Translations under genes and position numbers: made by a program
Part shown: one piece after another, positions 57,701 through 64,000 of the stretch
How the letters are laid out: each line of letters opens with the position of its first letter
Numbering within the stretch: the first letter of the stretch is position 1
The notes under the pieces: model-generated
The model's input: only the letters and a program-made list of their open reading frames with translations
Told to the model about the DNA's origin: nothing
Database searches by the model: none
DNA from: Cyclina sinensis
Lineage: Eukaryota > Mollusca > Bivalvia > Venerida > Veneridae
Reading direction: 5' to 3'
Length of the DNA: 64,000 nt
NCBI GenBank assembly: GCA_012932295.1
Contig: JAAONU010000004.1
Span: 24,002,872-24,066,871 of the forward strand

Positions 57701-59385
57701 AACAAAAATCATTATCAAGTGCCAAAGCACATATACTCCAGTTTTTGCAGTTCTCTAGTTTTGGTGGAGTAATTACTATTTGTTTTATTTTACTCAATGG
57801 TGCTTCTGTGTGTAACTCCTTCAATTTTACCTTCAGTTTTGTAATTGAACTATATTTTCAACTAGAACTTAAAAATCCTTATAAGGTGAGAAACTGTTTT
57901 GAAACACTTTTACTGTAAAAGACATGTGGTGATCTATGCTTATGCAAATAGGTAAAGGATATGTAATAGTCTTACCCCTAGACATATTGGCATTTTGTTC
58001 TGTTCACAGTCTGCAAAAAGTTTTGGCACAAATGGTCAAGGTAACATCAAGTAATAAGGTATGATGTCTGTGACCATTGCCTTGTTTCAGGGGCATTAGT
58101 GTCTGTAACACATTTCTTGTTTTCTGTCTGCCTTTTTCAATTTCTAAATTCTGTATGGGTATCATTGAAGAGAGGGCCATTGTGATACTGAATATGACAT
58201 TAGTGTAACATGCGAATATCTTCTTTATTTCTTAATTTGTTTACATAAGATCATACAGATATGTGAATAGAAAACAAAACACTGTCTTGAAACCCCTATT
58301 AGTATTTTCTGTTACAAAATTCCCTACAACTATTTTTTTAAAAACTGTTTATGCAATCTTTAAATAACATGCCGTTCCCTGACACCCCCTACCCCACACC
58401 CATACACTTACCCACGCTCACTCATCTTTTAAAGTTTCATGTAAAACTGGAATATGAAGCAGAAATTCTCTTCATTTAGATCTTTTTCCCCTTCATAACA
58501 CAGACAAGGCCTATCACAAATGTAGAATCTCTACAGTTTTCTTTGTATGATATAGCCAAGACAATTAATTTGTGTGCTAATTCCTCCGTATATCGCTACC
58601 ATTAACAGAACAACATGGAAATATTAGCTATTAACTGTAGATAAATGCATAGTATATTGGTTGTTAGCACTACAGTCTAATGTTTTAGTTATCACAGCTC
58701 ACACATACACACATACATTTTGTATTTGTAAACAGAGATTTATTATACTAGACCTTAGGTGAAGAAATTGCTTTTGGGAGTTTGGACTGTTTAAGGGCTT
58801 CTCCCTTAGATAGCAAGTCTTGTAGTTAGTTGTACTTGTTATTTTCTTGCTCTGCTAAAATCAGAGAATTACATTATGACCTTTTGTGCTGAGAATGATA
58901 GAGGTAACAGGAGCAATATTTCAAGGGATCTACAATGATTTGAACTAAAATTAACCATAAACTCGAAGAAAGGCAGGAAGACATCAAACTGTTAAATAGC
59001 TGTTAAGATCTAATGTTTAAAGTTCCTTTTAACCTTTATTTTAGAAGAAAAAATTACTAGGGAGTAACCTGACTTAGAAAAATAGAGAGCACATGTTCAG
59101 CCAGTAAGGCCACAGAGAAAACATACATTCTTCTCTCATCTACTTAATTTACTAGTACATGTATATTCTTTCATGCTTTGCTAATATAGACTTTAGCCTT
59201 GCATATTTCATATTCTTTCATGCCTCATCTTATTTAAAAAATCTAAAACGTAAGGTTCTTCTTTATATCTCCTTGAGCAGGTTGATGATGTTAGAAGCTC
59301 TACAGAGGAACCAGTGTCAGATGAGCCGGAACAAAATCATATCGGAAACAATTTCGTCAATCATAATCACACAAAAGCTGGCTGA
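27745..59385 (+). CDS. Ceramide synthase (CERS5/6-like), 10 coding exons
   Basis: Exons: 27745-27932, 34369-34495, 38740-38846, 39131-39188, 41210-41260, 42250-42342, 43476-43604, 49317-49423, 49958-50117, 59281-59385; 1125 nt, 374 aa (human CERS5/6 are about 385-390). It N-acylates sphingoid bases with acyl-CoA in the ER membrane. Residues 1-62 hold the first membrane segment (LLVALGIALGLYLFRLLYE). A homeobox-like region at about 68-127 ends with VERWFRLRRNQDRP. The TLC/Lag1 domain runs from about 131 to 330. The Lag1 motif contains FVHHIAT (His216-His217) and CIHDCADFWIE (Asp244, Asp247), the residues conserved as essential in the family. The loop before the last membrane helix (NQSNEIMGFWP) resembles the CERS5/6 type, suggesting C16 preference by inference. 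The acidic tail (EEPVSDEPEQN) is typical. All introns are GT-AG and in phase. Large introns (1, 7, 9) are full of repeats. Confidence 0.95.
28126..28147. repeat. 22-bp perfect palindrome
   Basis: Centred on GGATCC, with arms extending AGAGGTACG outward. A second shorter copy of the same core (TACGGATCCGTA) lies at about 28101-28112. Confidence 0.85.
28169..28433. mobile_element. hAT-like non-autonomous element, 265 bp, 5-bp TSD
   Basis: The ends CAGGCGCGTAGC and GCTACGCCCCTG are inverted repeats of the hAT type (CAGGGGCGTAGC). Subterminal GTACGCAGAAT recurs inverted near the right end (ATTCTGCGTAC). ACTTT flanks both sides directly, a 5-bp target duplication. It is in ceramide synthase intron 1. 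Open frames within are fragments. Confidence 0.75.
29530..30065. repeat. About 178-bp tandem repeat, three diverged units
   Basis: TTTCTTTCTCTTG, TCTTTCCACT, CAAATTCCTTT and TTTATTTATGAAATAC recur about every 175-180 bp. GATTCC(A/G)GT motifs follow the last unit. Confidence 0.75.
30473..31724. mobile_element. Non-autonomous DNA transposon, 1.25 kb, 27-bp perfect TIRs
   Basis: The left end CAGGGCCTTAATTGAGAGGG is repeated inverted at the right end (31697-31723), identical over 27 bp and related further in (TGTCGCGCG on both sides). TGATAT lies immediately outside both ends (30467-30472; 31725-31730), suggesting a 6-bp target duplication. The 3' half contains two roughly 230-bp diverged direct repeats (31170-31390 and 31400-31600, sharing GTTTCTTCTTTCTTACAAAT). 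No transposase is recognisable; the TIR start fits hAT-like elements. Confidence 0.8.
31731..33186. other. Ceramide synthase intron 1 stretch; nothing recognised
   Basis: AT-rich sequence without a credible open frame, array or inverted repeat. Confidence 0.45.
33192..33908 (+). mobile_element. hAT-like mini-element carrying a zinc-finger ORF, 5-bp TSD
   Basis: The ends CAGGGGTGAGGAATT and ATTTTCACATCCCTG are imperfect inverted repeats (CAGGG-TG-G-AA). TGTAA lies directly outside both ends (33187-33191; 33909-33913). The right subterminal region has nested TTGTCC/GGACAA motifs. Inside lies an open frame for a TTF-type zinc finger (33470-33733) with an AATAAA at 33771-33776. No catalytic domain is present, so it is non-autonomous. 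Confidence 0.75.
33470..33733 (+). CDS. TTF-type zinc-finger protein, truncated (transposon-encoded)
   Basis: An 87-aa frame starting MDKFGIQTSSAASSNN, with a basic stretch (EKKRKPKAQR) and then RSFQEPWPSEFSWLHTD and HCHVCRMFPSLADTSS. The pattern R-S-F-Q-x2-W-x2-E-F-x-W-L followed by C-x2-C-R-x-F/Y-P is the start of the TTF-type zinc finger found in ZNF862-like and hAT-derived proteins. The frame stops just after, so the rest of the finger and the whole dimerisation/transposase part are missing. The frame is open through the preceding bases (a GTG-started extension from 33416). It may be a dead fragment or a small DNA-binding product. It is nested in ceramide synthase intron 1 on the same strand. 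Confidence 0.6.
   Translation: MDKFGIQTSSAASSNNKTVADGGEKKRKPKAQRDHEYDKKQVRSFQEPWPSEFSWLHTDDDTAHCHVCRMFPSLADTSSRHVSFSVT
35370..35600 (+). repeat. SINE-like repeat, copy 1
   Basis: It shares AGTCTAGTACTGGTCCTTTC and flanking text with 49655-49880. It has a degenerate tRNA-like head (CCAGAGGTTTAAGCC as a decayed B box) and a GATGTTAAACTCA tail. Confidence 0.6.
36581..38459 (+). mobile_element. Bivalve-type element with roughly 145-bp internal tandem array
   Basis: It begins TTTTTAGCTCACCTGTCACG and ends CTCAGGTGAGCGATACAGGG CCATCATTGCCCTCTTGTT; the terminal AGCTCACCTG and CAGGTGAG(C) are inverted. The start is followed by a TCCGTCCGTC-rich stretch. The interior has about 11 units keyed by AGGTCACAGAGCCCAAA at roughly 145-bp steps from 36788 to 38241. 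It lies in ceramide synthase intron 2. No coding capacity. Confidence 0.8.
39190..41209. other. Ceramide synthase intron 4; no gene or named repeat recognised
   Basis: Short open frames on the - strand at 39719-40175 and 40651-40905 are not supported by any recognisable motif. A small triple repeat of GGATAATCC-type sequence lies near 40696-40722. Confidence 0.45.
42432..42556. repeat. 25-bp tandem repeat, five units
   Basis: The unit AGCTGTAAGCCTTAATTAAA plus AGCCC is repeated five times with a single change (TTGATT in unit 2). It starts about 90 bp after coding exon 6 of the ceramide synthase. Confidence 0.95.
42759..43199 (+). mobile_element. Non-autonomous TIR element with tRNA-like interior, copy 2
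   Basis: TTAAAGGGGCTGTGCTCCAG at the left and CTGGAGTACAGCCTCTTTAA at the right. It is the inverted counterpart of 25941-26372. The interior 42981-43064 reads like a decayed tRNA (GATAGTGGTGACAG, TTTGTTAACATGAG, AGAGTTCAAATCAGG). Confidence 0.8.
43926..44360 (+). mobile_element. Partial copy of the AGCTCACCTG-type element
   Basis: TTCACCTGAGCAAAAAGTGC, GAGTGAACTGTGATTGG and CCATCATCATC match the opening style of 51884-52870. The terminal GATACAGGGCC end is not present, so it is truncated or diverged. Confidence 0.5.
44711..45503. mobile_element. Repeat element with AACCAGGTTTTCAA ends and an internal 146-bp array
   Basis: It starts TTTTTAACCAGGTTTTCAA and ends TTGAAAACCTGGTTTTCGTC, an inverted terminal repeat. 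A GGGCGGATGGGCGGGCGGGC stretch follows the start. Three apparently identical 146-bp units occupy about 44808-45245. A - strand open frame at 45282-45698 extends past the element and shows no motif. Confidence 0.75.
44808..45245. repeat. Three identical 146-bp tandem units
   Basis: Units start at about 44808, 44954 and 45100 (CCGCTCTGTAACTCTTCAAC), each with AAGGTCAAGGTCACAGTGAC. I found no differences by eye, implying recent amplification or homogenisation. Confidence 0.9.
46138..46930. repeat. About 151-bp tandem array, five units
   Basis: CAAGGTCAAA.TATTGAATTTTGC recurs at about 46259, 46410, 46561, 46704 and 46861. Units contain TGACCTTGACTC and inverted TCAAGGTCA. Related sequence resumes at 48310-48740, on the other side of the next array. 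Confidence 0.85.
46935..48215. repeat. About 108-bp satellite, 12 units in an alternating two-subtype order
   Basis: Each unit has TCAAAAATGTCAT, GCATGACCTATATTTTTGAC, a TGACCTACTGACCTAC or variant, and GCAATGAAATTTGGAC. Subtype A reads TTTTTTAGCTACAGCAATG and subtype B TTTTTGGAGCTATGGCAATG (or GCTGTGG). They alternate through all 12 units, giving a roughly 215-bp higher-order dimer. Confidence 0.9.
48216..48845. repeat. End of nested repeat elements
   Basis: TTTAGGGCCATTGGCCCTCTTGTT at 48291-48314 is the terminal signature of the satellite-bearing element. Sequence related to the 151-bp array then resumes, ending near GTCGAGCATGGCCCCCGCTT and GGTGGCTCTTGTTGTT at 48809-48845. Confidence 0.6.
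49655..49880 (+). repeat. SINE-like repeat, copy 2
   Basis: GTGGTCCAGTGGTTAAAGTC resembles a tRNA A box, GGTCATGGGTTTGAGTTGTG a decayed B box. The body shares AGTCTAGTACTGGTCCTTTC with 35370-35600. Confidence 0.65.
50350..51140. repeat. Diverged tandem repeat of about 170-190 bp
   Basis: TTTATCTCCCCTTTTTGGA, ACTCTTACCTGT, CAACTAATAAAGATGTTTAA and TTTATATACTTC recur several times with variation. It lies directly after ceramide synthase exon 9. Confidence 0.6.
51884..52870 (+). mobile_element. Second full-length AGCTCACCTG-type element
   Basis: It opens TTTTTAGCTCACCTGAGC and closes ACTCAGGTGAGCGATACAGG GCCATGATCATCCTCTTGTT. It shares both ends with 36581-38459 but not the array inside. It contains a G-rich run at 52422-52443. 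Confidence 0.8.
53160..53345 (+). repeat. SINE-like repeat, diverged copy 3
   Basis: GAGTCTGGTACTGTTTTTTC and GGTTTTGGTAAACTGCCTGATG parallel the bodies of 35370-35600 and 49655-49880. Confidence 0.45.
53891..54133. repeat. 30-bp tandem repeat, eight units in a 60-bp dimer pattern
   Basis: Units begin AACCTT and alternate between AACCTTCGAATTCTTTAAAC and AACCTTTAGATTTTTTAAAC, each followed by a CCACCAACC-type end. Because 30 is a multiple of 3, open frames on the - strand arise with a periodic WWFK-E-F-E-G-F-G pattern. Confidence 0.9.
54349..54591. mobile_element. 243-bp hairpin MITE
   Basis: The left end TTAACCCTTTACTCCAC mirrors the right end GTGGTAAAGGGTTAA. Long inner arms pair (CGACCAGTGCAGATCCAGAT with ATCTGGATCTGCACTGGTCG; CAGTCTGATCAGGATCTCCA with TGGAGATCCAGATCAGACTG). 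Loop near 54460. Confidence 0.85.
55495..55735. repeat. Possible SINE-like fragment
   Basis: CAGAGCCAGTAATCCAGGGG TTATGAGTTAGATCCCTTG resembles a decayed tRNA T-arm, but no A box is convincing. Confidence 0.3.
56540..56965 (+). repeat. Interspersed element with poly-G start and two roughly 160-bp units
   Basis: GTGTCCCCATTGGAGG near the start and GGGGACCACACATGTCCTCT at the end are its borders. AGCCAACACTATT / AGCCAATACTATT and CAGCAAGT(G/A)A(A/G)G recur about 160 bp apart. A run of 17 G lies at about 56580-56596. Confidence 0.6.
57004..58120 (+). mobile_element. Element with ATGCCCCTGAAG ends and roughly 170-bp internal units
   Basis: TTTATGCCCCTGAAGGGTGG at the start and GTTTCAGGGGCATTAGTGTC at the end form the inverted termini. 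Internal units repeat CAATTCCCAT, TTTTCACCAAACTTT, ATCATTATCAAGTGCCA and GCAGTTTGATTATTTTTGG about five times. Open frames through them are array artefacts. Confidence 0.75.
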
Positions 59386-62300
59386 ACTGGAATTTCATGG
59401 ACAAAATCATCAACTTTATCAGATTTCAGTGGAAATAAGATTCGGAGCTGACCTGTGTAAGAGGTCACTAGATTTTAAAAGGGAAAGCTTTATCAGTTCA
59501 TAGGCATAAAGATTTGAATACATTTATCATCCAAGAAGTGTAGTTTTAAGGATAATGTTGTTTTTTTTTAAGTGATTGCAGAATGTAATGCAAAAAACAT
59601 GACAGAATTTGAATGTAATAGTCACCATTATTTATGACCATATAATTTTAGAATAGCCTGATTATTATTTTTTTTTTTTTTAATTTGCCCCCTCTTCGAA
59701 GAAGTGGTGGTATATAAATTGCTTAGCTTTTGTCTGTCAGTCTGTCTATCCATCAATAAACGAAGCAGTTTGTGATAGGTAACGTGAACATGCATAGACA
59801 AAGAGACTTGGTAGGTAAGTTGGGCATTTTATGTGGATAAACCTATTTGGTTTTTTGGTCATTAGGTCAAAGATCGATGTCACAGTGACGTTGAACAGGA
59901 AAACCATTTCGGACCAATATCTGGAGAATGCCCGGGTGGGGCCTGGACTCGTCAGACCTGAAGAGGCCATAGGTCATGACCAGTAGACAACTATTCTTTT
60001 TTCAAGTCATCCGGTCAAAGGTCTTTATGTGGAGAATCCTTGGACCTCTGCTCCTCAAAATTGAAAGGCCAAATGGTCATGACGAGTAGACCACCTCTAT
60101 ACTTCTTTTCGGGTCACTAGCTCAGATATCAAGGTCACAATGAATTTGAATAGCAAAACTGTTTCAGATCAACATCTGGGGAATGCTTGGGCCTACGCTC
60201 GTCAAAGTTGGAAGACGGTCCATGACTAGTAGATTACGCTTTCGTTTTTCAAGTCACCAGGTGAAAGGTCATTGCCACAGTGACATTCCACAGGAAAACA
60301 TTTCCACACAATAACATTAGAATATTTGGCTTAGGCTTCTCAAGCTTGAGAGGCTGGTTGGTCCTGACCAGTAGTATTGATTTTTTTGGGATACCGGGTC
60401 AATGGTCAATGTTACAGTGATATTGACAGCTTAACTGCTCCTGTTAATGTTTGGAGAACCCTTGGGTTTAGGTAGGCATGTTTTTCAGTGAGCCATGACC
60501 AGTAGATGTCCTGTATTCTTTTAAGGATTGCAAGGTCAAAGGTCAGGGCCACAGTGTCATTGAACACTAGATGATTTAGGATCAATAAGTAGAGAATGCT
60601 TGGGCCTAGGCTTCTCAAATTTTATGTACAGGTTGGGCATGACCAGTACATTCCTATTTTTGTGTTAAAAGTTAGGGGCACCATGACCATGATTACACCA
60701 TCTTGAGTCGCAGTCCGCCCTTCATTCACGACATGGCCATAAATGGTTAACTTCCTCCAGCAACAGATTGCCTCCAGGGGGCATATATGTTTTACAAACA
60801 TCTCTTGTTTCAGTCCAATTTTAACCATTATTCACATTCAGATGTAAGAGCTAATTTTTCACCAAGTACATTTGATGTCAGCCTTTGAGATTTCTTGCAG
60901 TAGTGATGTTTTTCTAAGTATTTTTTAAATCATTCATCAAAAGTAGAAATGGTGCCTGTTTGCAAATATTCTGCTGTAATTCCGCCATTTAATTGCCTGA
61001 TGTATATTTACGTGTTGGAAATGATAGATGCTATAACTGCATTATAGTGATTTACAACAGTGTTTACAATAGAAGAAATACAGACTCAGCTATACCTTTA
61101 CATGTATGTGACTTTACTCTTTGAAATGTACATAAGAATGTTCATTGAAGTGAGCCAGCTTTCAATTTGACTGTCTGTAGTAATAAATCCTGAAACACTC
61201 TGGTATTATAACTTTTTTTATGTGTTCCATTTATAAATGAGAATTGTAAATAGTGTCCGTGATAAGTCAGCTTTTAAATGTTTGATACAATAAACAGTAT
61301 TGCTGTGTATTTTTGTGTTAAACAAGACAGTTAAGTCTCTCCTGTTGGGCATTACTAACAGTATATGAGATCTTAGTTTGAAATGGTTTGTAAATATACT
61401 GCCATCTTCTTCTTATTCAAGTACTAATCTGAACTAAGAGTATGGCTCTTTATTCTGAATTGCATGATGTGTGTAAGCCTTGGAAAATGGTAGGCTAAAA
61501 ATAATTGTGCATTGCCAATGTATTTTTTAATTGATGTATTAAATTTTTCAGAACAATTAAAAGCTTGTCTTGGTTACAGTTTTGGCTGTAAAAAAAAAAA
61601 TTAAACAAAAGTGATCTCATGCTATAGATGGAAGTTACTGATATGTCTTGTAAATTGAAAGAAGCATGGTGTTGAACAGATTATTTTTGTTGTCATAGAA
61701 ATAGCACTTCTCATTATTGGATTTCTTTTTGTGCATTTTGTACATAGAAAACTTATGGATTAGTTTTTTGATGATATCCTATGAACTGAAGTTTTGTACT
61801 GAATTCCATCTGTAAAGATATTAATGTAACCAAGTTATGCGATTTTTTATTGTCCACATAGTCCAGATATATGTTAGATACAGTAAAAAATTTGCTGAAA
61901 AAATGTACCTTTCTCCTTGACTAACTTCTGAAAACAAGTTATTACTTTGTCTGTCATTTATGTCTGTTTGTTCAGCTATTTGCTGTTGTTAAACAAGAAA
62001 TTTGTGAGTATTGTTTAGTTTATATCTATAAGCTATCTTAAAATCATAGATTTCTAGTCAGTTTTTTTTGTTTGTTCTTTTTTTCTATTCCTTTGATTTA
62101 CATTTGAAGTGAAAGAGTTATTGTGTTCTTGTGTTATAATTATCATACTTCCTATGAAGTGCATATAGGTCACTTAAAGTGTATTGTGAATCTTGTGAAT
62201 TGCCATGTTGTGGATTTGTTTAGGTTCAATATGGTCCACACTCTTTAAAAATTGTATTTTTATTTTAAATGTTTTAAATGATTATCAAGATGAACCAGAA

Positions 62301-64000
62301 GTGCCAAACATGCCCTCCACATCACAGGATTTCCCCCCCTCCCCACCTTTTTTCTTTTTACTCACAGAATTTTTCAGGAATCAATCAGATATCCCAACCC
62401 TGATGTCTTTATTTTAACCTCCAAGGAGACAATAAGGACACCAGAGGCTCAGCTCTTTGTTAAACAAACCTGTGATTTGAGGTCAGGGTCAAAGGTTAGA
62501 GTTTGCCTACGTCAGAAATGATGCGCAATTAGAAACTTCAGTCTCCTAACAGAATCAGTGATGGCCAGGGTTGTAGTTTTCCACAAGTTCAAATATGTTG
62601 GAATGAGTTTGCTACTTATACTTTTGTTTTCATTTAAGATTAAAAAAAGCTTAGCATTACTTCCCTTTATGTCCTCTTTTCAGTCCATATATAGCTGTCA
62701 TCAACATAAGAAGTCATTCTAAATATGGTAAGAACTTTCCATTGTATATGGCCTAGCAGGAGACAGAGTCAAACTAAATAATTGTAAAAATGTTTGTATG
62801 CATTGCTTTTCAAAATTTAAGTTGATACCATTGTCCTAAAGGCCTATTTTCTGGATTTTATCATTACTCAGTCATTAGGAGTTATTTTTTGCCCTTTCAA
62901 CGAGTGCCCAGTGTAATCTGCACTATTCGCTGTTCAGTTATGTCAGTAAATTCCCCCCTAATTGATGAATGGGTGTGATCAAGTTGAATAATGGTTTATT
63001 CATTCAAGAAATGAAGAAGGGGATGGGTTGAAGTTCCATGGAACATAACTTGTACAACTTCCAAAAGGCTTTCACCTCTGCAAGACCTAGTATGGTAATG
63101 AGTTCTTCTGTCAGCCTCTTGATTCCAAAAGCACTTCAGTCAAAGGATAAGTGAAATCCAGAAAGCACAGTAAGGCTTACAGTTCCTTGTATATTGTCAT
63201 TATTTTGTAGTTTCAGCATTGCCCATTATATAACTAGTTGGATTTTCTTACTCTTTAATGTTTTATATTAAGGTGATTTTAGACTAACATTAATAATTTC
63301 TTAGACTGTAAAGTGGTATTTTTGATGGAAGCGGTTAACATTAGAACTACATCTAACTCAAGTGCCTACAATGATAAGGATTTTGTAGATGTTTGAAGCA
63401 AAGCATTTACTTGGTAGAATTTTTTTTTAGATTAGAGAATATATTGTATACTGGCGTAGGAAATGTAATGTGTAAAGAATAATGCATATTATATGTGTCT
63501 CTTTGATGTTGTGAACTCTTGATGAAAATTATTGTTCAAACTTCTGTCTTGATTGCAATTTGATTAGTTATCTGTTGTGATTCATCATATGAGATTGTGC
63601 GGTAATACATCAGTAGTGAACATGTATCTCATTTTCAATGTATTTCTTGGTTTATACAAAATGCTATAACTGTGGCTTGATTAAAACTTTATATATTTCA
63701 AATGATAATCAAGATTTCATTCAGTTAGTGTTAAAGCTTTTTTTATACTTTTTTTCTAGAATGTAAAGTAAGCTTATTGGCATAACAGAGATAAATAGAA
63801 ATGAAAATGGTATTATACGCCCAGAACATGCTTCATAGGCTTAGTTCATTATTTGTTAAGGGAAGATGGTTTACTCCATTTAAGTGCTATTTAATTTTTG
63901 CTAATTGTTCATTGAATTTGTTTAGACTTCTTATCATCAGTTGGTTTTTTCAGACCAGCCTGTCAGCAACACTGTTTTGTATATTGTGATATTAGAATTG
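59386..64000 (+). other. Probable 3' UTR and downstream flank of the ceramide synthase
   Basis: No further coding exon was found. Candidate polyadenylation signals are AATAAA at 61192-61197 and 61289-61294. The stretch 59680-60812 is a repeat element. Positions 61300-64000 are AT-rich with no recognised gene; the 3' UTR end cannot be fixed from sequence alone. Confidence 0.45.
59680..60812. mobile_element. Repeat element with about 120-140-bp units containing GGTCAAAGGTCA
   Basis: It starts TTTGCCCCCTCTTCGAAGAA GTGGTGG and ends near GCCTCCAGGGGGCATATATG TTTTACAAACATCTCTTG. Internal units repeat GAGAATGCTTGGGCCTAGGC, CATGACCAGTAGA, GGTCAAAGGTCA and CACAGTGACATTGAACA about six or seven times. 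Confidence 0.75.

Noticed and set aside
57084..57918. Series of + strand frames with repeated CHSAY motif
   Set aside because: Array artefacts of the roughly 170-bp repeat; each is short and they are mutually similar because of the DNA repeat.
59159..59503. 114-aa frame across ceramide synthase exon 10
   Set aside because: Different frame from the exon; the in-phase frame gives the typical acidic ceramide synthase tail.
1..64000. CRISPR arrays, operons, bacterial promoters or prophage
   Set aside because: All genes are spliced with GT-AG introns; tandem repeats here lack unique spacers and are eukaryotic satellite or transposon arrays.

Overview
This is a eukaryotic, AT-rich, intron- and repeat-dense window that reads as animal nuclear DNA. 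It is most likely from a bivalve mollusc. The inference rests on a lineage-typical repeat landscape (elements beginning AGCTCACCTG and ending CAGGTGAGCGATACAGGGCC, arrays built on AAGGTCAAGGTCACAGTGAC, elements opening with ATGCCCCTGAAG) and on metazoan gene content. No organism name can be proved from the sequence alone.

Three multi-exon genes can be reconstructed completely with GT-AG introns and consistent phases. (1) A secreted hyaluronidase-like protein of the CEMIP/CEMIP2(TMEM2) family lies on the + strand at 1859-17647: 24 coding exons, 1227 aa, signal peptide, G8 domain, GG domain, parallel beta-helix core and two C-terminal thrombospondin type-1 repeats. (2) Ribosomal protein eL27 (RPL27) lies on the - strand at 24213-20584: 4 coding exons, 136 aa, plus a non-coding first exon with a 5' TOP start. 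(3) A ceramide synthase (CERS5/6-like, homeobox-like plus TLC/Lag1 domain) lies on the + strand at 27745-59385: 10 coding exons, 374 aa, followed by a probable long 3' UTR that may run towards the window end. Genes 1 and 2 are convergent; genes 2 and 3 are divergent with about 2.9 kb between them. They work in different processes (hyaluronan turnover, translation, sphingolipid synthesis) and nothing suggests co-regulation.

The rest is mobile and satellite DNA, mostly in introns: a truncated non-LTR retrotransposon reverse-transcriptase end (26.7-27.3 kb); hAT-like elements with inverted ends and short target duplications, one carrying an intact small reading frame for a TTF-type zinc finger (33.2-33.9 kb); hairpin MITEs; tRNA-derived SINE-like repeats; and several tandem arrays.

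The most unusual observations are: (a) an 86-bp tandem array in an RPL27 intron in which each unit repeats the 3' splice acceptor and start of coding exon 3, giving seven decoy acceptors; (b) two long hairpins in neighbouring CEMIP-like introns whose constant blocks are shared while the variable arm blocks differ completely between copies yet stay self-complementary, each lying about 500 bp after a related relic coding tail; (c) a two-subtype strictly alternating satellite at 46.9-48.2 kb filled with TGACCT direct repeats; (d) a hAT-like mini-element encoding only a DNA-binding zinc finger; and (e) a collapsed upstream duplicate of CEMIP-like intron 1/exon 3.
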